From contig CAKZLO010000052.1 in assembly GCA_937127125.1 (NCBI GenBank), positions 1-34,921 of the forward strand: a DNA stretch of 34,921 nt, given 5' to 3'. The notes beneath the pieces were generated by a model. The model was not told the DNA's origin and searched no databases. It saw only the letters and a program-made list of their open reading frames with translations. How positions within the stretch are numbered: position 1 is the first letter of the stretch; every line of letters begins with the position of its first letter. Source of the DNA: an uncultured Ardenticatenia bacterium. GTDB taxonomy: Bacteria; Chloroflexota; Anaerolineae; 4572-78; NAK82. A program made the translations under genes and the position numbers. Positions 15,963 to 24,270 of the stretch are shown piece by piece.

Positions 15963-17519
15963 CTATTGAGCACGTTGTGCGATGTACCGAGTCATTTCGT
16001 GCATCAGGTCGCGCATCTGAGGATAGGTATTAATGTACTTATCCACGAAGAATCGGTAAGCCTGATGGGTAGCCGGGTTGGGCGAAATGCGCTCCGTCAC
16101 ACGTACCATCGCCTTTGAAGCAGCCGCAAGGCTTGGGTAAGCGCCACAACCGACTGAGGCACAAATGGCTGCTCCCAACACCGCCGCCGATGCACCTGCC
16201 TCGGTTAGTGATATCGGTACGTTGCTTACATCAGCATGTATCTGCATCCACAGCTTGTTCTTGGTCGGCCCACCTGAGGCGACCAGCTCTTGGGCCACGT
16301 AGCCGTGTTCACGCATTGTGCGCAGGATATGTTCTGTGCCGTAGGCGATGCCCTCGATAATGGCGCGGAACACATGGGCGGGTGTGTGGGACAGGGTAAA
16401 CCCCCAGATCATCCCTCGTGCTTCTGGGTCGACGTAGGGAGTGCGGTTGCCCTGCCAATAGTCTAGCACAATTAGACCATCGGAGCCCGGAGGAATTTTG
16501 GCAGCTTCTTCCGTCAGCAGATCATATGCGCTGACACCTAGAGCTTGGGCTTTTTGCATGTAGCTGCTAGCGAAGTTGTCACGGAACCAACGTACGACCG
16601 AACCAGTGGATATTTGACCTCCCTCCACTGTATACTGACCAGGTATGAGACAATCCGTGTAAGCACCAAAGATACCTTTGCCATGGAACTGATGTGCTGA
16701 CTGTCCCAATAGCAGATGGGACGAGCCCACGATAAAGGCCATCTTGCCGGGTTCCACCACGTTCAGCCCGAGCATAGCGATATATGCGTCTGCGCCACCC
16801 TGCGCGACCGGGATGCCAGCTCTCAGTCCCAATTCACTTGCCACGTCGGCGCGCAGCGAGCCAACCACCTCTCCCAGATCAAGAATGCGCTGTGGAAACT
16901 TCGCCAGCAGATCACCCAATCCGATCCCTTCATAGAAATCGGCAGGGAAGCCACCCGTGTTACGGTCATAGTACCAGCGGATGCTTGTGTTGTTAATGCT
17001 GCCTACCCATTCACCGGTTAGACGGTGCATAAACCAGTCGACATATTCACCTACGTAGCGAGCTCTTGCCCACACTTCTGGCTCGTTTTCCTTGACCCAG
17101 AGTGCCTTGCAGGGCATCCACTCGGCAGATACGTTGCCGTATCCGTTGTACTTGAGAGCCTTGTACCCGCTGGCTGCGATGCGTCTTGCCTGGTCGGCGG
17201 CGCGCACATCCATCCAGATGATTGCGGGACGCAGTGGTCGAAATTGTGCATCCATAAAGACTACTGTGCAGCTGGTGAAATCACCACTGATACCTACGAT
17301 AGAATGTGGGTCCAGGCCAGACTTCTCGACTGTACCTCGCACGGCGCTGACTATGGCTGACCACCACTCATTCGGGTTCTGCTCTGCCCACCCCGGATGA
17401 GCATGGTATACCGCGTAAGGAACAGCCTCTGAAGCGATCATCTTCCCTTGCGGGTCAAAGATAGCTGCACGCACGCTCTCCGTGCCACAGTCGATGCCAA
17501 TGAAGTACTGATCTGCCAC
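15963..17519 (-). CDS. FGGY-family carbohydrate kinase (pentulose-kinase type)
   Basis: 518 residues, the normal length. The N-terminal phosphate-binding motif GIDCGTESVRAAIFD, the catalytic Asp in GGADAYIAMLG, and the C-terminal FGGY signature region ASGGPTKNKLWMQIHAD are present. GTESVRAAIFD and the 518-residue size recall the ribulokinase/pentulokinase branch, but LsrK, erythritol and xylulose kinases share the fold, so the substrate is open. It follows the ABC transporter genes and precedes the E1 genes, so the phosphorylated product is likely the compound cleaved or sensed by the rest of the operon. GTG start with AGGAGGG close by. Confidence 0.92.
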   Translation of the reverse strand: MADQYFIGIDCGTESVRAAIFDPQGKMIASEAVPYAVYHAHPGWAEQNPNEWWSAIVSAVRGTVEKSGLDPHSIVGISGDFTSCTVVFMDAQFRPLRPAIIWMDVRAADQARRIAASGYKALKYNGYGNVSAEWMPCKALWVKENEPEVWARARYVGEYVDWFMHRLTGEWVGSINNTSIRWYYDRNTGGFPADFYEGIGLGDLLAKFPQRILDLGEVVGSLRADVASELGLRAGIPVAQGGADAYIAMLGLNVVEPGKMAFIVGSSHLLLGQSAHQFHGKGIFGAYTDCLIPGQYTVEGGQISTGSVVRWFRDNFASSYMQKAQALGVSAYDLLTEEAAKIPPGSDGLIVLDYWQGNRTPYVDPEARGMIWGFTLSHTPAHVFRAIIEGIAYGTEHILRTMREHGYVAQELVASGGPTKNKLWMQIHADVSNVPISLTEAGASAAVLGAAICASVGCGAYPSLAAASKAMVRVTERISPNPATHQAYRFFVDKYINTYPQMRDLMHEMTRYIAQRAQ

Positions 17520-17572
17520 GGGGTCCCTCCTAGTACATAGGGTACATGTATCTTCTGGGTATAGGATAACGA

Positions 17573-18565
17573 TTAGAAGAAACGAATCTCCTCGCGTCGC
17601 ACAGCTAGTAGCACTGCGAAGATCAGGATGCCTCCACGTACCATGTTCTGCAGGTAGAAAGGAGCTCCTACCATGTTGAGCCCATTGTTGATAATGCCCA
17701 GCGTCAGCACACCAACTAGAGTGCCCAGGATGTTGGCCTGACCCCGTTTAATGGTAGTCATACCTAGGAACACTGCTGCCAGCGCGTCCATTGTGTAGGG
17801 GTCGGCGCCTTGGGGTTGGGCAGATCCCAAGTACGAAGTTAGCATGACACCTGCTAGAGCGGCAAAGAAGCCGCTGCATATCAACCCCAAGAAGCGATAT
17901 CGCTCAGTGTTGATACCGCTCAATTTGGCAGCTTTGGGATTGGCACCTGTTGCGATAACATAGCGCCCGGCACGCGTCTTATTCAGGAAGAGGTACTGGA
18001 CCAGCAACACTGCCAAGGCAAGAATGACAGCAAATGGAATGCCCGCAATGAATCCCTGACCAATAAACTTGAAAGTAGCTGGCATTTGTCCATAGATGGA
18101 GTCACCGCCAGCGTATGCAAAGTTCACCCCTAGCGCAATGGAGGAGCCTCCGATCGTAGCGATCAAGGATGGCACGCGAAAAACGGTGACAATGAAACCG
18201 AACAACGTTCCAAAAGCTGCTCCAGACAACAATGCAACGATAAGTGCTATCTCGAAGCTTTGTTCCTGGCGCACCATCAAACCAGCAACCAGAATACCCG
18301 CCAGGCTGGCGACTGTCCCGACGGACAGGTCGAACTCGCCGGCAGCCACACAAATGGTCAGACCACCCGCAACTACCGCCAGTGTGGAAACCTGGCGCAG
18401 GATATTGAGCAGGTTACGGCTGCTCACAAAGCGGCTTTCAAGAACCCAAAACGCCACGAAGACTGCCACCAATGCGAGCACAGTTCCATAGCGGGCAATG
18501 AAATCATCCCAATCAATCGCAGGTGACTTCAGCCTGCTGGTTGTTGGAGCTTGCTCTATCTTCAT
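17573..18565 (-). CDS. RbsC-type sugar ABC transporter permease
   Basis: 330 residues with about nine or ten hydrophobic helices, belonging to the branched-chain/ribose permease superfamily (BPD_transp_2). AAGEFDLSVGTVASLAG is the equivalent of the GGIDLSVGS block, and GANPKAAKLSGI marks the cytoplasmic coupling loop. One permease gene is present, so it should form a homodimer as in ribose and xylose systems, unlike the two permeases of Lsr. CAGGAGG lies just before the ATG. It is transcribed between the ATPase and the kinase. Confidence 0.93.
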   Translation of the reverse strand: MKIEQAPTTSRLKSPAIDWDDFIARYGTVLALVAVFVAFWVLESRFVSSRNLLNILRQVSTLAVVAGGLTICVAAGEFDLSVGTVASLAGILVAGLMVRQEQSFEIALIVALLSGAAFGTLFGFIVTVFRVPSLIATIGGSSIALGVNFAYAGGDSIYGQMPATFKFIGQGFIAGIPFAVILALAVLLVQYLFLNKTRAGRYVIATGANPKAAKLSGINTERYRFLGLICSGFFAALAGVMLTSYLGSAQPQGADPYTMDALAAVFLGMTTIKRGQANILGTLVGVLTLGIINNGLNMVGAPFYLQNMVRGGILIFAVLLAVRREEIRFF

Positions 18566-18611
18566 AGCAATTTCCTCCTGCTATTACGTCCAGGCATTCT
18601 GGACGTTGATC

Positions 18612-20123
18612 TCATCCAATCACTGTCTCTGTTGCGCCCAGCATGTGTTGCAGCACAAGTTCTTGAGTGAAATCAGCCCGTTTGCCTGAAGAGACTACTG
18701 TGCCAGCACGCATGATGTAAATACGATCCGCCAGCACCATCAGCTCTTCTAGGTCTGAGGTGGCTACCACGACACCTGCTCCCTGTGCAGCAAGGCGACG
18801 AATAATGTTCCACATCTCAGCACGGGTGCCCACGTCAATACCTTCCGTTGGCTCGTCAAGCAGGAAGATTTTTTCTCCGACGTCTTCACTGGCAGCTAGC
18901 CATTTACCAAACACCACTTTCTGCTTGTTGCCACCGCTCAGATTGCCCACATTCGTACGTAGGCTCGGGGTCACGATGCTCAGCCGCCTCACAACGTCGT
19001 TAGCCACTTGCTGAAGGCCGCGTTCAGACACAATCCCACCTGGAGAGTACTGGGGCAGGCACGCCGCTGTGAGATTCTCTAATACATCTAGGCGCATGAG
19101 AAGTCCCTTTTCCATACGTTTTTCCGGCACCAGAATGAGCCCATATTGGATAGCCTGTTGCGGCGTATGAATGCGCTTGGGCTCCCCTCGAACCAGAATT
19201 GTGCCGTTACGCACGGATCGGTAACCAACCAGGCTTTCCAGCAATTCGGTGCGGCCTGCTCCAACGACGCCAGCCAAACCCACAACTTCTCCCGCATGGA
19301 CCTCCAGTGAGACCTCGTAGAAGCCTTCGCCCGACAGGTTGCGCACTTCTAGCAGTACTGGCTTCCCGCTGGCATCCACATACTCGGAACTTGTCTCAGC
19401 GATTTCGCGTCCTACAATCAACCGCGGCACGTCTTCTGGCTTGTAGGCGGCAATGGGGCCTGTGCTGACCACCTTGCCGTCGCGCAATATAGTAATATGA
19501 TCAGCTATCTCGAAGACTTCATCCAAGTGATGCGAGACGAAGATAATCCCTACGTCTCGTTCTTTGAAACGACGTAACGTATCAAACAGGTGTTCTGTCT
19601 CCCCTGCCGATAGAGACGCCGTGGGCTCATCCAGGACAATTGCTTTGGGTGAGGTGCGTAGGGCGCGCGCGATGTCCACCAACTGCTGCTGACCTGCACC
19701 GAGCTTTTCGACGTCAGCATCGATGTCCAGATCGCTGATACCCAGGCTTTCTAGTAGCTCGCGGGCACGCTGACGTAATAATTGATTGTTAATGATACCT
19801 AGTTGTGATGGCTCGATACCGAGCAAGATGTTCTCGGCGACTGATAGATGACGAATGAGTGTGCGTTCCTGATGGACGACTACGATGCCATGTTGTGAGG
19901 CGTCGCGCGCGTGGCTTAGATGAAGCGGCTGACCGTCGAGAAAAATAGAGCCACGATCAGGTTTTTCTGCTCCTGCGATGATCTTGACCAAAGTGGATTT
20001 GCCGGCTCCATTCATCCCCACCAAAGCATGGATTTGGGCGCGTTCGAGGGTGAAATCCACGTGATCAAGTGCTCGCACACCCGGGTAAGTCTTGACAATA
20101 TCACGTGCTTCTAGAAGTGCCAT
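18612..20123 (-). CDS. RbsA/MglA-type sugar ABC transporter ATPase (two nucleotide-binding domains)
   Basis: 503 residues from the ATG at 20123. The first domain has Walker A GMNGAGKSTLVK, a variant signature GAGQQQLVDIARAL and Walker B AIVLDEPTAS. The second has the degenerate Walker A GVVGAGRTELLE typical of this family, signature LSGGNKQKVVFGKW and Walker B IFLLDEPTEG. It powers uptake with the adjacent permease and binding protein. An ATG at 20168 would add 15 residues, but that stretch falls in a large intergenic stem-loop (20153-20188) and GGAGG sits about 11 bp before 20123, so I take the shorter form. A short insertion (SEDVGEK) precedes the second Walker B. Confidence 0.92.
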   Translation of the reverse strand: MALLEARDIVKTYPGVRALDHVDFTLERAQIHALVGMNGAGKSTLVKIIAGAEKPDRGSIFLDGQPLHLSHARDASQHGIVVVHQERTLIRHLSVAENILLGIEPSQLGIINNQLLRQRARELLESLGISDLDIDADVEKLGAGQQQLVDIARALRTSPKAIVLDEPTASLSAGETEHLFDTLRRFKERDVGIIFVSHHLDEVFEIADHITILRDGKVVSTGPIAAYKPEDVPRLIVGREIAETSSEYVDASGKPVLLEVRNLSGEGFYEVSLEVHAGEVVGLAGVVGAGRTELLESLVGYRSVRNGTILVRGEPKRIHTPQQAIQYGLILVPEKRMEKGLLMRLDVLENLTAACLPQYSPGGIVSERGLQQVANDVVRRLSIVTPSLRTNVGNLSGGNKQKVVFGKWLAASEDVGEKIFLLDEPTEGIDVGTRAEMWNIIRRLAAQGAGVVVATSDLEELMVLADRIYIMRAGTVVSSGKRADFTQELVLQHMLGATETVIG

Positions 20124-20152
20124 TTCTGAGCTGGCCTCCAAAGCGTACGAAA

Positions 20153-20188
20153 CGGTCGCCGCCAACATTATAAGTTGGCAGGCGACCG
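20153..20188 (-). other. Large stem-loop between binding-protein and ATPase genes
   Basis: CGGTCGCC-GCCAAC (20153-20166) pairs with GTTGGC-A-GGCGACCG (20174-20188) around a 7-base loop, giving a 14-bp stem with one bulged base. It lies 55 bp after the binding-protein stop. No T run follows, so partial termination or 3' protection of the binding-protein message (as at malE-malF) is more likely than full termination. It would let the binding protein be made in excess over the membrane parts. Confidence 0.7.
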
Positions 20189-20243
20189 CTCGCTAATCAG
20201 TAACTGGACATATCTACCTACAAAGTGACATGCTTATGCCAGC

Positions 20244-21338
20244 TTACTCCTTGACCATCGCCTGCTCGAAGAAGAGCTGATAGAAGTCCACTGTCTCCCA
20301 CGGCATCTTGCCCTCAGGTGGCATGTTAACGCCCTTGACGATGAACGGCGCGGGGAAGTCCACTTGAGGCACAGGGACCACCTCCTTGGCAGGTCGCCCT
20401 TTGCCCACGATCTCGTCCACGAAGGAACCGGCCAAAGCACCCCATAGCTCAAATGCCTGTGCTGGCGTGGCGACCATCGGGTAGTCTGGATTGCGCATTT
20501 CCTCTACTGCAGGGGGATGTCCGTCCGCACCGACAACAAACGCATCCTTGACGGTCATACCTTGGCTCACAAGCGCCTGGGAAGCAGCCTGCGCAGGTTC
20601 ATCCCATGGACACCAAATGGCATCGATATCTTCGCCGTAGCGGTTGATCCAGTCGTTCACTGTGTTGAGAGTGGTTTCGAAGAAGCCTTCGTACTGGATA
20701 ACTTGGTCGGCCAACACCTTGATGTTCTCGTTCTCCGAGAGCACTGCATCACGCACCTTGCCCCGTTTGCGCGTTCCATGATGGAAATTGGCCGTGATCG
20801 TGCAAATGTTGGCCTCGGTCTTACCCTCGCCCAGCAGGCGCTGTACCAGGTAGGAGGTCATATGAGAGCCCATCACATAGTTGTTGGAAGCGATGTCGCA
20901 GATAGCAGGCGGGTAGTAACCCGAGTCTACAGATAGCATAGGAATGCCTGCCTTGGCAACTGCCTGTAGAGCCCCTTGAGCAGCTGTCAGCGTCCCGAAG
21001 GTGACAATAATAGCGTCAACACCTCGAGACACAGCATCTTCAATTGTGGCAGATAGCTGGCCAGGATCACCCTTTGCATCGGTTACGGTGACATCCCAAG
21101 GAAGACCCGATGCCTTTAGCCAGTTCTCGAAACCTGCTTTGACACGCTGATTGCTTTGAGCGGAGAGCTGCTGGCACAGATAGGCGATTTTTAGCTCCTT
21201 CTTCTGACGTGGCACATCAGGTCGTACATGGGCGAAGGGGTTCCTGGCGAATACCGAGGTCACGGAACCAGAGAAAGCCAAACCTGCGGCACCTAGTGCA
21301 CTGGCCACCAGAAATTCACGACGTGTTACTTTTGACAT
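20244..21338 (-). CDS. Sugar ABC transporter substrate-binding protein (RbsB-like, Tat signal)
   Basis: 364 residues. The N-terminus has a twin-arginine signal, TRREFLVASALGAAGLAFSG, so it is probably exported folded. The mature part is a ribose/galactose-binding (Peripla_BP_4) fold: KIAYLCQQLS, DAIIVTFGTLTAAQ, AVAKAGIPMLSVDSGYY and DAFVVGADGHPP are the expected strands and loops. No lipobox is evident; the tether, if any, may be an uncleaved signal. It is the first gene of the sugar operon, with AAAGGGGG before the ATG, a long leader and a strong promoter. The ligand cannot be read from sequence; the family covers pentoses, hexoses, polyols and AI-2. Confidence 0.92.
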   Translation of the reverse strand: MSKVTRREFLVASALGAAGLAFSGSVTSVFARNPFAHVRPDVPRQKKELKIAYLCQQLSAQSNQRVKAGFENWLKASGLPWDVTVTDAKGDPGQLSATIEDAVSRGVDAIIVTFGTLTAAQGALQAVAKAGIPMLSVDSGYYPPAICDIASNNYVMGSHMTSYLVQRLLGEGKTEANICTITANFHHGTRKRGKVRDAVLSENENIKVLADQVIQYEGFFETTLNTVNDWINRYGEDIDAIWCPWDEPAQAASQALVSQGMTVKDAFVVGADGHPPAVEEMRNPDYPMVATPAQAFELWGALAGSFVDEIVGKGRPAKEVVPVPQVDFPAPFIVKGVNMPPEGKMPWETVDFYQLFFEQAMVKE

Positions 21339-21603
21339 AAGGTATACCCCCTTTCTGCTTATAGTTGCAGCTTATAGCCGAACGATGATCTTGCTGTCTT
21401 GAGGATGTCTCCCTTTAGGTCTGCGGAGGCATTAAGATGTTGCCAAAAAACACGTGGTTTGCTGGAGCGTAGCAATTTTGCAAGCATTTCGTGCTGCCTA
21501 TCACCTCCTTTCTCCACTCCTCAGGGTGGCTCTACCAAACTTCCCTGCAACAGACACGTTTTATCCTGGAGTTTCAGAGAACCTCATCTGAGGTCTATCG
21601 TAA
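21339..21603 (-). promoter_or_regulatory. Long 5' leader of the sugar operon with an orphan ribosome-binding site
   Basis: The expected transcript runs about 260 nt before the binding-protein ATG. It contains AAGGAGGTGAT (plus-strand 21500-21510), a full complement to the 16S 3' end, with no start codon 4-10 bases downstream. The nearest ATG (21487, 16 bases after GGAGG) opens a 42-codon basic frame ending at 21359, two bases from the real gene's ribosome site region. It may be a leader peptide, a ribosome standby site or nothing. No known riboswitch fold was recognised. Confidence 0.4.
21581..21594. promoter_or_regulatory. Palindrome at the sugar-operon transcription start (candidate operator)
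   Basis: ACCTCA-TC-TGAGGT is a perfect 14-bp palindrome just downstream of the expected start near 21597. The position would suit a repressor site, with the operon's own SorC regulator as the obvious candidate; a hairpin with a 2-base loop is less likely. Confidence 0.4.
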
Positions 21604-21633
21604 AGTATAACACTTTGGTTGCACATATGTCAA
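21604..21633 (-). promoter_or_regulatory. Promoter of the nine-gene sugar/dehydrogenase operon
   Basis: On the minus strand a perfect TTGACA (21628-21633) and TATACT (21604-21609) are 18 bp apart. This is the only strong promoter-like pair I found in the 426-bp gap between the RodZ-like gene and the binding-protein gene. Two palindromes overlap or flank it. Confidence 0.72.
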
Positions 21634-21651
21634 TGATATCAACAAATGTGC
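21621..21651. promoter_or_regulatory. Imperfect palindrome over the -35 box (candidate operator)
   Basis: GCACAT (21621-21626) and ATGTGC (21646-21651) form an inverted pair around TGATATCA (21634-21641), itself a perfect palindrome. They cover the -35 box. The motif ATATCAA (21636-21642) recurs inverted as TTGATAT at 21699-21705, 56 bp away in an AT-rich stretch, which could allow looping by a tetrameric SorC-type regulator. Confidence 0.4.
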
Positions 21652-21764
21652 ATATATATAAAAAGTGTATATAAATTTCAAAGTTTAATATAGTTTATTT
21701 GATATTTGTATGGGGAGCCCAGATCTTTTGTCGGGGGTATAGGTGGCACTGTCGTGTTGTTGTG

Positions 21765-22592
21765 TTATAATGGAGCAGACAAGGTTGGGGTGGGGGTGAG
21801 GAGCAGGGGAGAACCTTCGTCTACTTTTTCCCACACTTGATCCACCACCTGCCCTCGCTGTCCCATGCGTCCCATGGATTGTCCGTTGACAATCGCTTCT
21901 ACGCCGCCAGCATTGCCTACACGCACTGCTACTTGCTTTTGACCATTCCAATGTTTTTCATCACCCGGTCGCAAGATACCCTCAAACTCCTTGACGCCGT
22001 CTACAAACACTTGCACCCAAGACTCTTCAGTGATTCGCAGCTCCACGGTGACACCAGTGTAGTAAATCGGCGTAGGGGTGCTGGTGGGAGTAGGTGTATA
22101 AGTGGGCAGCGGGGTGGGCGTGGGTAGAAGGAGCGCAGCATCCTCAGTGGGCAGTACCGAGTTTCGTGCTGCTTCCAGGAGAGGTAACCATTGCCCCTGA
22201 AAAACGTAGAAGGCACCCAGCAGGCCACCGACCACGACCAGGGCAATCAGAATCCCAACAGCGACATCACTTGGTGTACGAGTGGAAGCACCTATAGGGA
22301 TGTCCTTGTACTGAACACCCTTTTCCGACAACACTGCTCCATCGTCCGGGACATCCAGTGGTCGTGTGAGGCCATCAAACATATCCACCAGGACCGTTGG
22401 GTCGAGCTTGAGCACTGAGGCATAGCTGCGCAGGAAACCACGCCCGACTACGTGATCGGGTAGCTCCTCGAACTGTTCCAGTTCCAGGGCTTCCAGGTAG
22501 CGGCGCTGGATACACGTCATGGCCTGGATGTCGTCTAGGGTAAGTCCTAGCTGCTCGCGCGAACGGCGCAGCAGGTCGCCCAGTTCTCTCAC
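21765..22592 (-). CDS. rodZ: RodZ-like membrane protein with N-terminal helix-turn-helix
   Basis: 275 residues from a GTG with GAGGTGA 7 bp upstream. Residues 1-70 are a RodZ-type HTH (LGDLLRRSREQLGLTLDDIQ, YLEALELEQFEELPDHVVGRGFLRSYA), followed by one transmembrane helix (about 109-131), a Thr-Pro linker (about 155-176) and a C-terminal beta domain of the DUF4115 type (about 180-256, VTVELRITEESWVQVFVDG). In rod-shaped bacteria RodZ links MreB to the envelope; in bacteria without MreB it may serve otherwise. It is on the same strand as the sugar operon but has its own promoter, and the operon has another, so they are probably separate units. Confidence 0.85.
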   Translation of the reverse strand: MRELGDLLRRSREQLGLTLDDIQAMTCIQRRYLEALELEQFEELPDHVVGRGFLRSYASVLKLDPTVLVDMFDGLTRPLDVPDDGAVLSEKGVQYKDIPIGASTRTPSDVAVGILIALVVVGGLLGAFYVFQGQWLPLLEAARNSVLPTEDAALLLPTPTPLPTYTPTPTSTPTPIYYTGVTVELRITEESWVQVFVDGVKEFEGILRPGDEKHWNGQKQVAVRVGNAGGVEAIVNGQSMGRMGQRGQVVDQVWEKVDEGSPLLLTPTPTLSAPL

Positions 22593-22631
22593 TCTTAGTT
22601 CACCTCTATCTATCTATACCGGCAGATTTTT

Positions 22632-22660
22632 AGCATAGAACGGGCGGAAGCAAAAGTCAA
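22632..22660 (-). promoter_or_regulatory. Promoter for rodZ-like gene
   Basis: TTGACT (22655-22660) and TATGCT (22632-22637), minus strand, 17-bp spacer. Transcription would begin near 22625, about 33 nt before the GTG. Confidence 0.6.
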
Positions 22661-22722
22661 GTGCTCCAATGAGTTCTGCACTACAACTATCCTGAACGAG
22701 CGTTAGGGAATCCAGTATACTC

Positions 22723-22751
22723 TTGACAATTGATGGACAATATGATAATAT
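22723..22751 (+). promoter_or_regulatory. Promoter of the carotenoid operon
   Basis: A perfect TTGACA (22723-22728) is followed by TAATAT (22746-22751, 17-bp spacer) or GATAAT (22744-22749, 15-bp spacer). The start would fall near 22758, so the crtI leader is very short. It is divergent from the rodZ promoter about 65 bp away. Confidence 0.6.
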
Positions 22752-22770
22752 TTATCTGGATATTCTTGAA

Positions 22771-24270
22771 ATGGATAGGACAATGGCAAAAGTTGTCATC
22801 ATCGGTGCAGGACTGGGAGGCCTGGCTGCATCGTTGCGCCTGCGGCACGCTGGCTTTGAGGTGACAGTCTTGGAGAAACAAACACGCTTCGGGGGGCGCT
22901 GCAATCTTATCGTGGAGGATGGATTCCGTGCCGATACTGGCCCTACCATCTTGGTGATGAAAGGGGTATTGGAGGAGTTCTATCGCTCCGTTGGCGAAGA
23001 CTTGCACAGGCGTTTGGAGCTCGTGCGATTGGAGCCTAACTATCGCCTCTATTTCCACGATGGCAGTCAGCTAGATCTACACAACAGCATGGCCGAGCTG
23101 GCAAACGCGGCGGAGATGTTGGTGCCAGGTGCTGCACCACGTGTGTTCCGCTTTTTGGGTGATGCAGCGACCAAGTACGAACTGGCGATGGAGTTTGTTA
23201 CACGCAACTATCGGTATCTCACGGATTTGATCAATCCAAAGTCGATCGGGAGATTGCTGCGTACCCGTGCATATCAGAATCTCTATGCGCAGGTTGGCCG
23301 TTTTTTCGAGAACAATGACAAGCTGAGTAAGGCTTTCTCTTTTCACTCTATGTTTCTGGGGCTGTCGCCCCTCGAATCGCCTGCTATGTACAGCTTGATC
23401 ACCTATGCGGACCTGGCATTGGGGATGTGGTACCCGCAGGGTGGGATGTATCGCCTTGTTGAAGACTTGGTGCAGCTGGCAGAGGACAAGGGGGTCATAC
23501 TGCGTGCTAATGCGCCGGTGGCCGAGATCGAGATCGCCCGGGGACATGTTACGGGTGTACGTCTCACGTCGGGTGAGCGGGTGTCGGCTGATATTGTGAT
23601 CTCCAACGCTGACTTACCTTATACCTATCGCCACCTGATTGCGCCTGCTTGGCGAGGAGCCTACAGTGAGCGGCGTCTGGAGCGTATGCGCTACGCCTGC
23701 TCGGGCTATATTTTGTTTCTAGGTGTGAAGAAAACTTATGCTGAGCTACCTCATCAGTCTATCTACTTTGCTGGTGATTATCGTGCCAATCTAGAGGCAA
23801 TCTTTCACACACATACCTTGCCGGAAGAACCCTCATTTCATCTCAATCATCCGACCGCGACGGACATTACTGCAGCGCCGCCAGGTCATAGTCTGCTCTA
23901 CCTGTTGGCTCCAATGCCTAACTTGCAAGGAAACCGGATAGATTGGTCCTCTGCTGCGTCCGTGGTGCGTAATCGATTATTGGATATCCTCGAGCGTATC
24001 CTTGATCCAGATATTCGGCAGCATATTGTATGGGAACGTGATTATCGGCCAACAGATTGGCTGCGTGATGTCAATGCAGTCCACGGTACTGCCTTCGGTT
24101 CTTTGGCGCACGATTTCTTTCAATCAGCCTATTTCCGACCACACAACAAATCCTACGAAGTCGCAGGGTTGTATTTTGTCGGCCAGGGAACTTATCCCGG
24201 TATTGGTATACCTATGGTGATTATCTCTGCAGGTTTGGTCGCAGAAAGGATCCTTCGCGAATGGCCTTGA
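22771..24270 (+). CDS. crtI: Phytoene desaturase (CrtI family)
   Basis: About 499 residues. The N-terminal FAD-binding motif KVVIIGAGLGGLAASLRLRH with a following acidic strand end (VLEK) and GGRCNL, and the C-terminal GLYFVGQGTYPGIGIPMVI block, are the CrtI hallmarks. It should desaturate phytoene to lycopene or neurosporene at the membrane. It is placed first and directly before phytoene synthase, so it is more likely the phytoene desaturase than the second CrtI-family gene at 28618. The start is uncertain: ATG at 22771 or 22783 (MAKVVIIGAG); a TTG at 22723 lies inside the promoter. It overlaps crtB by 10 bp. Confidence 0.9.
   Translation: MDRTMAKVVIIGAGLGGLAASLRLRHAGFEVTVLEKQTRFGGRCNLIVEDGFRADTGPTILVMKGVLEEFYRSVGEDLHRRLELVRLEPNYRLYFHDGSQLDLHNSMAELANAAEMLVPGAAPRVFRFLGDAATKYELAMEFVTRNYRYLTDLINPKSIGRLLRTRAYQNLYAQVGRFFENNDKLSKAFSFHSMFLGLSPLESPAMYSLITYADLALGMWYPQGGMYRLVEDLVQLAEDKGVILRANAPVAEIEIARGHVTGVRLTSGERVSADIVISNADLPYTYRHLIAPAWRGAYSERRLERMRYACSGYILFLGVKKTYAELPHQSIYFAGDYRANLEAIFHTHTLPEEPSFHLNHPTATDITAAPPGHSLLYLLAPMPNLQGNRIDWSSAASVVRNRLLDILERILDPDIRQHIVWERDYRPTDWLRDVNAVHGTAFGSLAHDFFQSAYFRPHNKSYEVAGLYFVGQGTYPGIGIPMVIISAGLVAERILREWP

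Noticed and set aside
18612-18660. Second nucleotide-binding domain of the ABC ATPase as broken because its Walker A lysine is Arg
   Set aside because: GxxGAGRTE is the normal degenerate form in RbsA/MglA-type ATPases, so it is not a defect.
21743-21771. TATAAT at 21766-21771 on the plus strand with GTGGCA 17 bp upstream
   Set aside because: It overlaps the stop region of the rodZ-like gene and reads antisense through it with no gene to serve; probably chance.
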